The translations under genes were made by a program, and so were the position numbers. Positions 11,437-22,752 of a stretch of DNA of 64,000 nucleotides are shown one piece after another (position 1 is the first letter of the stretch; every line of letters begins with the position of its first letter). The stretch comes from Artemisia argyi (taxonomy: Eukaryota; Streptophyta; Magnoliopsida; Asterales; Asteraceae), in contig CM060704.1 of assembly GCA_030686995.1 (NCBI GenBank), positions 174,155,718-174,219,717 of the forward strand, read 5' to 3'. The notes below the pieces were generated by a model. It saw only the letters and a list, made by a program, of their open reading frames with translations. It was not told the origin of the DNA and did not search any database.

Positions 11437-11502
11437 TGTGATCGATTGGGAATTTGCCCTAACCAAATTTCTTTCTTTTATACTCAACTTTTTTATTAAA
11501 CG

Positions 11503-11532
11503 TTTCACTTCGCCCCCCTCCCTTATTTTATA
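11503..11532 (-). promoter_or_regulatory. TATA box and conserved 15-mer of gene B
   Basis: On the minus strand TATAAAATA (11532-11524) is followed by GGGGGCGAAGTGAAA (11517-11503), about 70 bp before the ATG. The 15-mer is identical to the one upstream of gene A. Confidence 0.5.
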
Positions 11533-11929
11533 CTCCATGACCCACCCTTGACTTGGTCTTTCCAGATTCAAAACCAACTTGTTTGTTAGATATGAGTAAA
11601 GTAACGAGAAAAGTTCTTTTGTGAACTAGTTTTTTTTACATACCAAGGGACAAATCCCCATCATCCATTTAGTTTGATCTAATGGTGAGGATTAACCTAA
11701 GATTAAACATGGAAACCTAAGTCCATGTCTTTTTCTTTCCTTTTTTTTTTTTTTGTCTTTTTTATTATTTACTTTCTTTCTTTATTTCTTTCTTTTTTTT
11801 TGTTGCTCTTTTTTCCAATTAATGTTACACCTTCAATTCACGTTTTTTTTTTTTTTTTTTTTTTTAATTCACGTTTTTTTTTTTTTTTTTTTTAATAAGT
11901 CAAGCTTTTCTTTTTTAAATAAATTCACG

Positions 11930-12965
11930 ATTTTTTCTCATTTTATTACGTTTTCGTCTGTTTTTGTCTGTTTTCACATGATTATATACGTTTTCAGACG
12001 TTTTTGTCCGTTTTCAGACGTTTTTTTACCGTTTTTATACGTTTTCGTCCGTTTTTTTACGTTTTCGTCTGTTTCAGACGTTTTTGTTCGTTATTATACT
12101 TTTTCGTCCGTTTTTTTACGTTTTCGTCCGTTTTTTTACGTTTTCGTCTATTTTCAGACGTTTTTATCCGTTTTCGTCAGTTTTTATATGTTTGCAGACA
12201 TTTTTGTCCATTTTCATACGTTTTCATCCGTTTTTATACGTTTTTGTCCGTTTTCATACGTTTATATACGTTTTCGTCCGTTTTTATATGTATTCATCCG
12301 TTTTTACACGATTTCATCCGTTTTTATACGTTTTCGTCCGGTTTCATATGTTTACATATGTTTCCGTCCAATTTCATACGTTTTCCTCCATTATTTTATG
12401 TTTTCGTCCGTTTTTAGACGTTTTCGTCCTTTTTCCTACATATTCGTCTGTTTTCTTACATTTTCGTTCATTTTCATAGGTTTTCATCCGTTTTTCAATT
12501 TTTTTGGACAATTTTAGACGTTTTCATACGTTTCTGAATATCACAAGTGATATTCGGTGATACTCATACGTTTTTGTCTGTTTTCATCCATTTTTTACAT
12601 TTTTGTCTGTTTTCTTACGTTTTCGTCTATTTTCATACGTTTCGGCAGTATTTATACGTTTTCAGACGTTTTCATCAATTTTTTACATTATCGTCTGTTT
12701 TCAGACGTTTTCGTCTGTTTTTATATGCTTTCATCCATTTTTATCTATTTTCATACGTTTATAAAAATTTTCGTCCGTTTTTATGTATTTTTGTCTGTTT
12801 TCAGACGCTTTCATCTGTTTTCATACCTTTCAGCAGTTTTTATACGTTTTCGTCCGTTTTCATCAATTTTTCATACGTTTTTATCCCTTTCCAGGCGTGT
12901 TTTTACGCTTTCATACGTATTCGATCGTTTTCATATGTTTTCGTCCGTTTTCATACGTTTCTGAA
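11930..12965. repeat. left minisatellite arm, ~20-bp unit
   Basis: A degenerate array of ACGTTTTCGTCCGTTTTTAT-like units of about 20 bp. The unit length is not a multiple of three and lacks stops, so several frames stay open for 130-250 codons as repeats of F-S-S-V-F-I-R-F-R-P-F type. These are by-products of the array, not proteins. Confidence 0.85.
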
Positions 12966-14080
12966 TATCACAATTGATATTCTTAATATCACAAGTGATT
13001 TTCTTTGATATTCAAAATATCACTTGTGATATTAATAATATCAATTGTGATATTCAGAAACGTATGAAAACGAAAGAAAACGTATGAAAACGAACAAAAA
13101 CAAAAGAAAACGTAAGAAAGTGAAAAAAACGTGAATTAAAAAAAATGTGAAAATCACTTATAATATTCTGAATAACACTTGTAATTTTCTGAATATCACT
13201 TTTGATATTCAGAATATCACTTGTGATTTTCACGTTACAAAACATTAGTTGAACATCACTTGTGATATTCGGAATATCACTTGTGATATTCAGAATATCA
13301 CTTGTGATTTTCTGAATATCACTTGTGTTTTTCTGAATATCACAAGTGATTTTCAACTAATATTTTGTAACATGAAAATCACAAGTGATAATCTGAATAT
13401 CACAAGTGATATTCAGAAAATTACAAGTGATATTCATGTTACAAAACGTTAGTTGAAAATCACATGTGATATTTTAGAATATCACTTGTGATTTTCATGT
13501 TACAAAATATTAGTTGAAAATCACTTGTGATATTCGGAATATCACTTGTAATATTTTAGAATATTACTTGTGATTTTCTGAATATCACTTGTGAATTTCA
13601 TGTTACAGAACAATTGTTGAAAATCACTTGTGATATTCAGAATATCACTTGTGATATTCAGTGATATTCAGAGTGATATTCAAAATATCACTTTTGAAAA
13701 AACGTGAATTAAAAAAAGCGTGAAATCACTTGTAATATTCTGAATATCACTTGTGATTTATATTCAGAATATCACTTTTGATATTCAGAATATCACTTGC
13801 GATATTCTGAATATCACTTGCGATTTTCATGTCACAGAACATTTGTTGAAAATCACTTGTGATATTCAGAATATCACTTGCGATATTCAGATATCACTTG
13901 CAATATTTTGAATATCACTTGCGATATTCTGAATATCACTTGTGATTTTCATGTTACAAAATTTTAAAAATCACTTGTGATATTCAGAATATCGCGAGTG
14001 ATATTCAATATCACTCACGATATTCTGAATATCACAAGTGATATTCTGATAATCACAGTATATCACTTGTGATATTCAGA
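12960..14080. repeat. central array of ATATCACTTGTGATATTC units
   Basis: Dozens of diverged copies of a roughly 22-bp unit, ATATCACTTGTGATATTCAGA, occur in both orientations. Each unit is itself a near-perfect inverted repeat (ATATCAC-TT-GTGATAT), so local hairpins are possible throughout. Confidence 0.85.
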
Positions 14081-14720
14081 AAGGTATGAAAACGTTTGAA
14101 AACATTTAAAAACGAACTAAAGTGAATGAAAACGGACGAAAACGTATAAAAACGGACGAAAATGAATGAAAACAGATTGAAACCATGTGAAAACGTATAA
14201 AAATGGACGAAAACGTATAAAAATGGACGAAAACGTATGAAAACGGATGAAAACATATGAAAACGGATGAAGACGTATGAAAATAGACAAAAACGTAAGA
14301 AAACGGACGAATATATATGAAAACGGACGAAAACGTATGAAAACGGGCGAAAACGTATGAAAAGAATTCAAAAACAGATGAAAACGTAAGAAAATGGACG
14401 AATATATATATGAAAATGGACGAAAACGTATGAAAACGTAGGAAAACAGACGAAAACGTATGAAAAAAAATTCAAAAACAGACGAAAACGTAAGAAAACG
14501 GACGAAAACGTATAAAAACGGACGAAAACGTATTAAAATAGACGAAACGTATGAAAACGGGTGAAAACGTAAGAAAATAGACGAAAACGTATGAAAACGA
14601 GCGAAAACGTAAAAAAACAGACAAAAACGTATGAAATCGGACGAAAATGTATGAAAACGAACGAAAACTGACGAAAACGTAAAAAACCGACGAATATGTA
14701 TGAAAAACGAAAAAAACGTA
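14080..14720. repeat. right minisatellite arm, inverted
   Basis: Arrays of ACGAAAACGTATGAAAACGG type are the reverse complement of the left arm. They are followed by A-rich sequence (14720-14880) that mirrors the T-rich start of the left arm. Confidence 0.85.
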
Positions 14721-15021
14721 AAAAAAAATGAATTATAGAAAAAACGTGAAGTTAGAAAAAAAAAATTGAATTATAGGAAAAAACGTGATGTTAGAAAAAA
14801 AAATGAAAAAAAAGAATAAAAAAAGAAAGAAAAGAAAAAAGGAAAAAAAATGAATAAATAAGATAGACAAAAAAGACAAGAAAAAAAACATGGACTTAGG
14901 TTGTCTTATTAAATCTTAGGTTAATCCTCACCATTAGATCAACCTAGATGGATGGTAGGGATTTGTCCCTTAGTTTGTAACAAAAACTTAGTATGTAAAA
15001 TAACTCACCACGTAAAGTAAC

Positions 15022-16256
15022 AACAAGCCAAACATCCATCTTTATGTGGGCTTCCTCCCTCAACTCACTAATTCTGTATTCCACACTACTACTTCGTGTC
15101 ATCTTCCAATCCATACCCACTAGCTATAATGTCAGTGCACGCACGGGGTTTTTTTCTTTTTTTTTTTTTTTTTTTGATTGTGTATTGTTATCAATTAAAA
15201 ACAAACGCCTTAACGTGTACTAAATGGTCTTTACTTCATGGATTAAAAATATGAAATCTTCGCAATCAACCTCATTTTCCAAACACTTTGGAACAAACTC
15301 GTATTTTTTTTAAATGTTGGTATAGCGAAAGCATATTTCTTAATAAAAATACAAAAAGATATATACACCGTATTTGTTTTATTAAGTAAATGTACGCTTA
15401 GTATGTTAATAAAAGTCAAAACTAAACTCAATGAGCTTGTGTCAAAATGTACCTCATGTCGTGTGAATATTTCTCTAACTAAACGGCCAGAATTCAAATT
15501 CTACTTTAGACATGTAACATCCACTTGTGATGTATGCCATTTGAGGTAGTTATTTGTCGTTTAAAAAATTACACTTTAACGAAATTGATTCGGTTGTTAG
15601 ACAAAAATTAAATAAAGAAATAGACTATATCTTTCTTGCAATACTTGCGGAGTCAATGTCCACGAGAACCAAGCTTCAAAGCTCTCAAATCGATCAATAT
15701 TTACCAGTTACAAAACGGTATATATGAGCATATGAGATCCCCACCCCTCCACTAGCTGGATGAACTTGGTATTGTGGTGGTGTCATGTAACACCCCCAAA
15801 ATTTGGTACAACGGAAGACTCAACAAGCTTTCGGGGTGTTACGGGGGATTGGTATCCATTCCAAGTCATGAAAGAATGAGATAAAGTAAACATAAGAAAA
15901 ACACAACCCAAACAGAGTTTTAAAGTTTACATTTATCCCAAATTTATCCAAAGTAAGGCCCAAAAGAAATAAACGTAGGTCTACAATAATATATCAGAGT
16001 TTTAGAAAATAGATCCTTAAACCAGGTGCCAAAGCCAAGCCTTCAACCCAAGCATCCAAGGGCATCAATTAATTACCTGAGAAAACGCGCTAAAAGTCAG
16101 CTTTCGCTGGTGAGATCATAGGTTTAAATTCATAACTAAATCAAGTGGACATATACGCAAAACGTTTGCTAGCTAGACTAGGCCTCAATCATCCAACCAA
16201 AACGAACCAACCAAAACTAACCAACCCTATAGGTGCACGCTATAGCCCAAATCAAT
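15022..16256. other. spacer and undetermined repeat
   Basis: A T tract lies at about 15149-15174. At 15786 a TGTAACACCCCCAAAATTTGG sequence looks like a transposon terminus, but I could not find the partner end. No coding region is seen. Confidence 0.35.
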
Positions 16257-16446
16257 CAAATCAATAGTTTACCTAGTTCTTGACTAGGCCTCGCTCCATA
16301 ACCAACTCAATAGCTTACCTAGTTCGGGACTAGGCCTCACTCAACAACCAATCAATAGCTTACCTAGTTCGGGACTTGGCCTCGCTCTATCCAAATCAAT
16401 AGCTTACCTAGTTCGGGACTAGGCCTAGCTTTATCCTACCTAGTTC
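16257..16446 (+). repeat. short tandem repeat, ~41-54-bp units
   Basis: Four copies of TCAATAG(C/T)TTACCTAGTTC--GACT(A/T)GGCCTCGCTC start near 16261, 16308, 16362 and 16403, with variable spacers. Confidence 0.75.
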
Positions 16447-16745
16447 TATAAGCATAGCAAGTTTTAAATAAACAAAGCGATAATAGTCCACATAAAACAT
16501 TTTGCACGTTTCTCACCCCAAATATTGAAAACAAAGTTCAAGAGTAAAAGTGGGCTATGACTCACCTCAAGTCCAGCAATCAGCAGGAAGAAATCGATAG
16601 AAGTAAGATGTATAGTTGTTTAATTATAATAACGCTCCCGACATTTATTACACTACTTTCATAGTATCTTAACTACTTATAATGTAGATTTAGTCAAAGG
16701 GGAAAAGTGGAAAACTGAATTTTCAGTCAATCCCCATTTTGCCCT

Positions 16746-18021
16746 TCTATACTAAAAGGGTGAGAGAAAATAAATTGTGTAATTAATGCTCTTAATAAAA
16801 CACCCAATAACTTAAAATTACAATAATTTATTCATATGATACAACCAAATAAAAGCATCTATATCAAATTAAAAACAATCAATTAAAACACCTCTTACTA
16901 AAAAAGTACAATAAAATTTTCACAATATACAATTTAAAAAAGCTACAAAATAATATAAAATATGAAATAATTAAACACACTAATTAATGTTATTTTTAAA
17001 ACACCCTAAAATGAAAAGTATATGTTATTATACACATTATACAAATTAATAAAACACACAAAACTTTATACAAGCTAACAAGTTGATGTTGCATATAGTT
17101 TTGAAAACTGGACTGGACCAACGGGGTTCAACTGGGAAAAACATATAGTTTTGAAAACTGGACACGACGGGTTCAGTTATTAAAAGCATGACTTGGTTTA
17201 AATCGACCCATTTTTCGACCGGAACGGTTCAACCGGGTTTCAAAACATTATGTTTACATGAGCTTAAGTATCAAAGTCAATAAGTCAACAAAGTCAATAA
17301 GTCAACACATTTAATCCCTAAATCTTCAAACGTTTATTAGAGGTGGCAAAACGGGCGGGCACGGGCACGGGCTAAAATGGCACGGGTTAAAACGGGCACG
17401 GGCTAAACGGACAAATTATAAATCGGGCCAAATGGGCACGGGCTAAAACGACCAAATTATAATTCAACTATTAAAAACATTCAGAACAGTCCTAAAAACC
17501 CATTTAATTCATCTTGTAAAAAAGAGATCAAGCATCTAAGTCTTAACTATATTTAATTATTTTTTCTTAAAAAAAAATAGAGTATTAAATGAATAAAAAT
17601 GCAATTAATTAAATATATCTATCAATTAATTAGAGTATTAAATAATTATGCATAAAATAGTTAATAGATGAGATAAATTAAAATTAAAATAGTTGGAATG
17701 TTTTATAGTTACCTGTGACAAGTGAATTGGTCGGAAAAAAAAATGAGAGTAATTGCTTGAAAGTTGAATTGTGTGATTCGAAAGCCCATCTAATAATATC
17801 TGTTTTTATCTTTTGCCTGTAAGAGCCATCAAATAAATGCAAGGGGCAAAAATGCCCAAAACTTTTAAAAAAGTGTCAAAAATCGCCTAAAAGTTACAAA
17901 TTGGGCAAGATTTGTCATCTTTAACTTTTATTATTTTTCATTTATAACCCATAAACCTTCTTTTATAACTAAACGATCTGTCGTTATAAAATCCCGTTGC
18001 TATGCACGGGTATTCGTCTAG
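16746..18021 (+). mobile_element. non-autonomous Helitron, copy 2, with nested hAT
   Basis: The 5' end TTCTATACTAAAAGGG at about 16746 and the following GTAATTAATGCTCTTAATAA block match the 5' part of the copy at 63008-63913. The 3' end has the hairpin CCCGTTGCTATGCACGGG (17993-18010) followed by TATTCGTCTAG and then T, a canonical Helitron 3' terminus (CTAG|T). It is interrupted by a hAT-like insertion at 17337-17922. Confidence 0.72.
17337..17922. mobile_element. hAT-like element inside Helitron copy 2
   Basis: It starts TTAGAGGTGGCAAAACGGGC and ends TTTGTCATCTTT, which are decayed inverted ends. The 8-bp flanks AACGTTTA (17329-17336) and AACTTTTA (17923-17930) differ by one base. The sequence on either side rejoins to match an uninterrupted sister Helitron (compare 21250-21290). 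The interior has CACGGGC repeats, as in many plant hATs with these ends. Confidence 0.65.
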
Positions 18022-19400
18022 TATTATATATCGTCACGTTATTATAATATTACTCGTGATCGTTTTATTTTTAATATACGCATTTATATAGTTATATATA
18101 CGTTTTTCATGTCTATGTACTTATATAAACGTTTACATTACCAATAATATTATTACGAGTTTTATTATTAGCGTTTGATTATGAATAATTATCGAGTTAT
18201 ATAAGATGGTCACATGTCCGAGTCATCACCCTCGGCTCATTGTCCAAGTCCAAATGTCAAGGCGTTTTGTCAAAATCAACCGTTGACTAGAGAGTCAACG
18301 TGACTTCGACACACACAACCAAAGTCCAAGTAATAATAATAATCAATCTCAACCAAGTAATCCATCTTCATCCAACAATTCCCATAACACATGCTACAAC
18401 AATAGGGTCCGACTACGGCACCTGACTAACCTATCTCCGTCAATCTAATTCACCGTCTCAAAACCGGTTCCAATTACCATTCAACAACAACTCCTCAATC
18501 ATCAAAATAAGTCCATTGTCGAGACCACAATGGTCTCGACCCAACCAAGTACATCGGCCAAAAACCAAATATCACAACAAAAAAAAAATAATAACATGAA
18601 CACAAAAGGAAGATCACCACATTACATGTAATCCGGGTTAGTTTACCAAGCCAAAAACCGGGCCGGGAGACCCATTTGGGTCTCGGCTAGACCATGAGTC
18701 ACAAGGGCTCGAAACCAAGACCTATTTGGTCTCGGATAAAGCTCACTCGAGCCTACACAAATCTGCCAACCGGACTCCGTGGGTCGCGACACAACAAATA
18801 TCCACAACAAGCATCAAATCAATTCCCACTCGAGTCAATAATCAAACCAACGGACCAAGGGGTCACGTTGAGCTCCCAAATGAGCCATAAACCACAATAC
18901 AGAGACTACAAGGTCTCGGCTAAGCTCCATCGAGCCACAAAACAAAACCAAGCACATCCAAGCTATCAAATCCGAGCACCAAACGCATGAAAGTCGACAC
19001 CCAAGGATACCAAACCTCGCATTTAATCCATTTTATGAAAAACCCAATTGAGTTCTCACATTTTTAATCAGAATCCCGAAAGAAATCACAAGATTCGTGA
19101 CCCTTGGTCACGCTTTTCGCCAAATTACGAGTCTCCACTCGTCTTACCTTTGATTCACTAGACCAAGATGAAAAGCACTCCGAAAATACACAAGATGGTG
19201 GCGGATTTGTGGTGTTATCGTGGTGAAAAATAAAGTTTTGGGGCGCGTGTTTTAGTGGATCTTGAAGAGGAGTTAATGGGGAGTCGTTTGGTGGTGGCGG
19301 TGTGGTGTGGTGACCGGCGGTGGAGAGGCAGTGGGGGCCGGATTAGTTGGCGGCTAGGGTTTGGTGATGTGGGTGAGATGATGTTTTAGAGAGAGAGATG
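18022..19400. other. repeat with recurring GGTCTCGG / CTCGAGCC motifs
   Basis: Between about 18600 and 18990 motifs such as TTTGGGTCTCGGCTAG, ACAAGGGCTCGAAACCAAGACC and TAAGCTCCATCGAGCC recur with irregular spacing. Similar motifs in the opposite orientation occur at about 30830-31220. The stretch 19180-19390 is GGT/GTG-rich. It is probably a large dispersed repeat. No protein is supported. Confidence 0.4.
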
Positions 19401-21094
19401 ATGATGGGTGTTGGTATGTTTGTGTTTGTGTTTGTGTTTTGTGCCAGCCAACCCACAAGGACGATTTTTGTAGTTACACTCAAAAGAAAAGAGAAAAAAA
19501 ATGATAATACTAATAATAATAGTATTAGTAGAGTGGGTGAAGTAACCCGGTGTAAAATACATGGACCAAACCCGAAACCTTTTAAAATAAGTCAACTCAC
19601 TCGAACCGAACTCATTCCCAGAAATTATGAAATACCACAATATGTTCCAAAAATATATAAACCAAAACAAATCATTTAACATATTAACTTTTTGTTAGGT
19701 TATCCTAGTGCCGGAGTCGATGTAGTGCCAATTAGATATTTCAAAAATAAATCACCACAGATATACCAAACCAATAATTAAAATCAATTCCCATAAATAC
19801 CACGAAGTTCCAAAACCACGGTTCAACGTTTACAAATTTATCGCGAATAAACTTTCAAATATTCAAAAATCATTAAATTTAAAGTAATGCGGGTTTATGA
19901 ATCGTTTCCCTAAATTGCCAGTTGTCACATGTCAAGAATTACATTCCAAGCCACCTCAGCAAAGGTTCATGTTGGAATTGTGTACACCAATGGAAATGAA
20001 ACCGAATGGCATGTCAAAGTCTTGGTTTATGACATCGCCACACGCCGTTTGACTTTTTGACACTCTAATCACAGCTAGACTCACACTATAGCAGCATGTA
20101 CGTTTGGATTTTTTTTGAATTCTGCTCGTTGTTTAATGATTTTTTTGACCCAACTGCTGTAACTATATTTACTGCCACATGTTCCCATTTTAAGTATTTC
20201 TTTCTTTTTCTTTTTTTCTTTACTATGTGACTCATATGAGATGAAAACAAACAACCCTTGTTGATTCATTTATAAGTAAATGAGTCAATATTGAGTGAGA
20301 AATCCTTGAATGGCTCCAAAGTGATTAATCTTGAATGGCTTTTCTACCATTATTTGAGAGATATGAGTCACTCTTTTCCTATATTGCCTAATTCATTACA
20401 CAAAAGACAAGGAGACCATAATATGGTTCTTCGAAATAATCACAAACAACTCTTGGATTGAATATCTAAACCTGAAACACTACCAAGATAGTTAAGTGAG
20501 TAAGAAACTATCATGCTTGTCACAAAAAAGGCTAATGTATGTGCTTGATGTCAACCATTGGATTGCAACCTTCTTCAATCACATATCGATACATAAATAA
20601 CCATAATCCTAAGCGTAACCCAAAAAAAACAATCATGATAATAGACTTGAACATAGGCCGAATAGTAGAAACAGTTCCGACTGAGGATCCAGATAAAGTA
20701 GGATTGGCATATGATGAAGAAGCAACCGCAAAAGCAAATATCAAGTAAATGACAAGGCCACGTTAATGGGACTGAGCATGTGATTGATATAGGTGCAATT
20801 GAAGGTATATTGTTTTTCTAACCAATTTTTTTACTTAGATGATTAAAAACTGGTATATTTTTGTAACTTATAGCTGAACCCGGATAGTTAAAGAAAAGAG
20901 TAGCCATTATCATTTGGGTAAAAGAGAGAGGGGCATTGAGTAGGCATGCATAAAATTAATTGTCAAAGTTGGTTCAAATATCTATATTTATACTATGTAT
21001 ATGTATAAAGTAAAAACCAAAAACTGAAAAGTTGAAACTATAAAAAGAAATGTTGTAAACATATATTTCAAAAAGAAAGTATTGATACACATCG
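19401..21094. other. spacer, nothing firmly recognised
   Basis: Short overlapping open frames at 19386-19682 and 20532-20748 show no domain and run on both strands at once. I do not accept them as genes. Confidence 0.35.
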
Positions 21095-21368
21095 AAAACC
21101 TGTTAACCCGGGACGCTTCAAACCCGGCGGGTTGACCTGTTTTTTCGACCCAACCCGTCAGGTTGACCCGGTTTAAATTGATCTGTTTTTTGACCAGAAC
21201 GGTTCAACCGGTTGAACCACCCGGGTTGAACCGGGTTTCAAAACATTATGTTAATCCCCAAATCCTCAAACTTTTATTATTTTTCGTTTATAACCCACAA
21301 ACTTTTTTTAATCACTAAAACTATATGCCGCTATAAAATCTCGTTGCTATGCACGGATACTCGTCGAG
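21095..21368 (+). mobile_element. Helitron 3' part, copy 3
   Basis: The ACCCGGTTTAAA...GGTTGAACCACCCGGGTTGAACC segment, the AACATTATGTTAATCCCCAAATCC block and a hairpin TCGTTGCTATGCACGGA followed by ACTCGTCGAG|T match the 3' halves of the other copies. The terminal tetranucleotide is CGAG instead of CTAG and the 5' end was not found, so the copy is decayed or truncated. Confidence 0.6.
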
Positions 21369-22155
21369 TGATGCATAAAGTGAGCTGGTGATTTGTGTGA
21401 CACAGAAAGTATGATATTGATGGTTCATAATTTTGGTTTGAAATCAATACTACCAAATCATTCACAGTAAGTAAGAGTGTATTTTTGTGTATAGTATGCT
21501 ATCTCACCTAAAAGTAACATACATACATCACTCCTCATTTATTAATCATCTAACAAAATTAAATGCTAGTCACCTAAATAATTGATTCTTATTTATACCT
21601 TCTCCTTCAATACTTATTTTCAACACACATACAACCAACACCATTTATCATTCACCATCTTCTACCATAGATCTATTGTCATTAGTATGTTAGCCCCAAG
21701 TGTTGGTCACACAATCATTACTGTTTGTTCAAGGAATATGCTAAAACAAAAACCCCAACAGAATTCAAACAGATGCACATTCTCAAACCCATCTTTGTTT
21801 ATGTTGTTATTGTATCATACACAAGGAAACAACCTTTCTTTTATTGTTGAAATAGGTGGTCTTGGAATTGTAAAAAGACATCTGAGAAACATGAGGCCAC
21901 CCACCAACCTCTCGGACGTAAACGCAAGTATGACCGGCAAGATCTCGAGGACGGGCGACCACTGCAGTACACCTTCGTGAGTACCTTACCAGTGATAGAC
22001 TCAAAGCATTCGACTCCGTGGCTGCTCTTGCGAGCCACTGCCAATCATGTTCAGATTGGGCTCGTTATATCGATGGGAGTCGACCAGTAGCGAACTAGAT
22101 ACATCACTTATCATATTGCTTCAAGGAAGTGAACCACCCTTGATATCGGCACATT
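21369..22155. other. spacer with a GC-richer block
   Basis: About 21890-22060 is GC-rich and open on both strands, but I recognise no protein. Confidence 0.35.
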
Positions 22156-22215
22156 CTGTAATACCCCAGTCAAATCCCACATTGGCTGTGACTTAGAGTG
22201 ATGCTGGGACATATA
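22156..22215 (+). mobile_element. start of a second Cassandra-like LTR, plus orientation
   Basis: TGTAATACCCCAGTCAAATC...GGGACATATA is the inverted partner of the beginning of the adjacent minus-strand LTR. It forms a 60-bp inverted repeat with 22413-22472. Confidence 0.6.
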
Positions 22216-22472
22216 TGTAACACCCCGCCTTATAGACCACAATATTGTCCGCTTTGCCCGAAGGCTCACGGCTTTGTTCTTGTGGCCCTCATGTGAAGAC
22301 TTCCCGGCAGGTCACCCAAGCCAGTACTACTCTCACATGAGCACGCTTAACTGTATGGCCGATTAACCGTTCCACCACAAAACGCGTTGTGTCATATAAG
22401 GCGAATGTTAACATATATGTCCCAGCATCACTCCAAGTCACAGCCAATGTGGGATTTGCCTGGGGTATTACA
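22216..22472 (-). mobile_element. Cassandra-like TRIM LTR
   Basis: Read on the minus strand it starts TGTAATACCCC, ends GGGGTGTTACA, is 257 bp long and contains a segment matching the 3' half of 5S rRNA. LTRs carrying 5S-like sequence define the Cassandra group of small non-coding retrotransposons. No internal domain or second full LTR is found, so this is a solo or rearranged LTR. Confidence 0.7.
22298..22351 (-). ncRNA. 5S rRNA-like segment inside the LTR
   Basis: The minus strand reads GTTAAGCGTGCT (box A region), AGAGTAGTACTGG and TGGGTGACCTGCCGGGAAG (box C region), as in plant 5S rRNA with a few changes. It covers only part of the 120-nt gene, so it is a retrotransposon-borne promoter-like module rather than a ribosomal gene. 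Confidence 0.7.
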
Positions 22473-22752
22473 CATTCATAGCAAACCGGGTTGGTTTGCC
22501 TCGATTGACCTCCAGGCTCACCCTCTAGTCACACTGATATGCGTTTATTTGTTGTCCCTCTCATTCGAGATATTAGCTTTATGTAAATTTGTAGGAACTG
22601 ATTAGTGTTTGATTTAATAGTTTTATGATCGGATTGCTACTTAGGTCAAATGTATTTGACGATTTTGATTTCTGGTTGATTTGATATCTTAGGGGCTCAT
22701 TGTAGCAACCAGCACTTTAAGGCAATACTTGTTCATAAAAACTCGAAACTAT

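Larger units (their letters stand above)
11606..15011. mobile_element. 3.4-kb foldback element, probably Mutator-like
   Basis: The two ends are long imperfect inverted repeats. About 105 bp from 11606 pair with about 110 bp ending at 15011. The best-conserved core reads AAGGGACAAATCCC and TGATCTAATGGTGAGGAT, and continues through ATTAACCTAAGAT. A direct repeat GTAAAGTAAC flanks the element (11596-11605 and 15012-15021), consistent with a 9-10 bp duplication as made by Mutator-like elements. The interior has inverted minisatellite arms and a central array of quasi-palindromes. No transposase is present. The whole unit could fold into a long hairpin. It lies about 170 bp upstream of the gene B start codon. 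Confidence 0.75.

Noticed and set aside
11753..12977. Long open frames rich in FSSVFIRFRPF-type repeats (254, 153, 137, 135, 131 aa)
   Set aside because: They come from a 20-bp minisatellite without stops. Several frames are open at once, and the same occurs on the opposite strand at 13054-14371.
19386..19682. Overlapping 93- and 98-aa open frames on both strands
   Set aside because: Low complexity, mutually antisense, no recognised motif.
20532..20748. Short hydrophobic open frame on the minus strand
   Set aside because: Non-ATG context, antisense to another open frame, no recognised family.
22298..22351. A functional 5S rRNA gene
   Set aside because: Only about 54 bp of similarity, within an LTR, with several changes and no complete gene or array.
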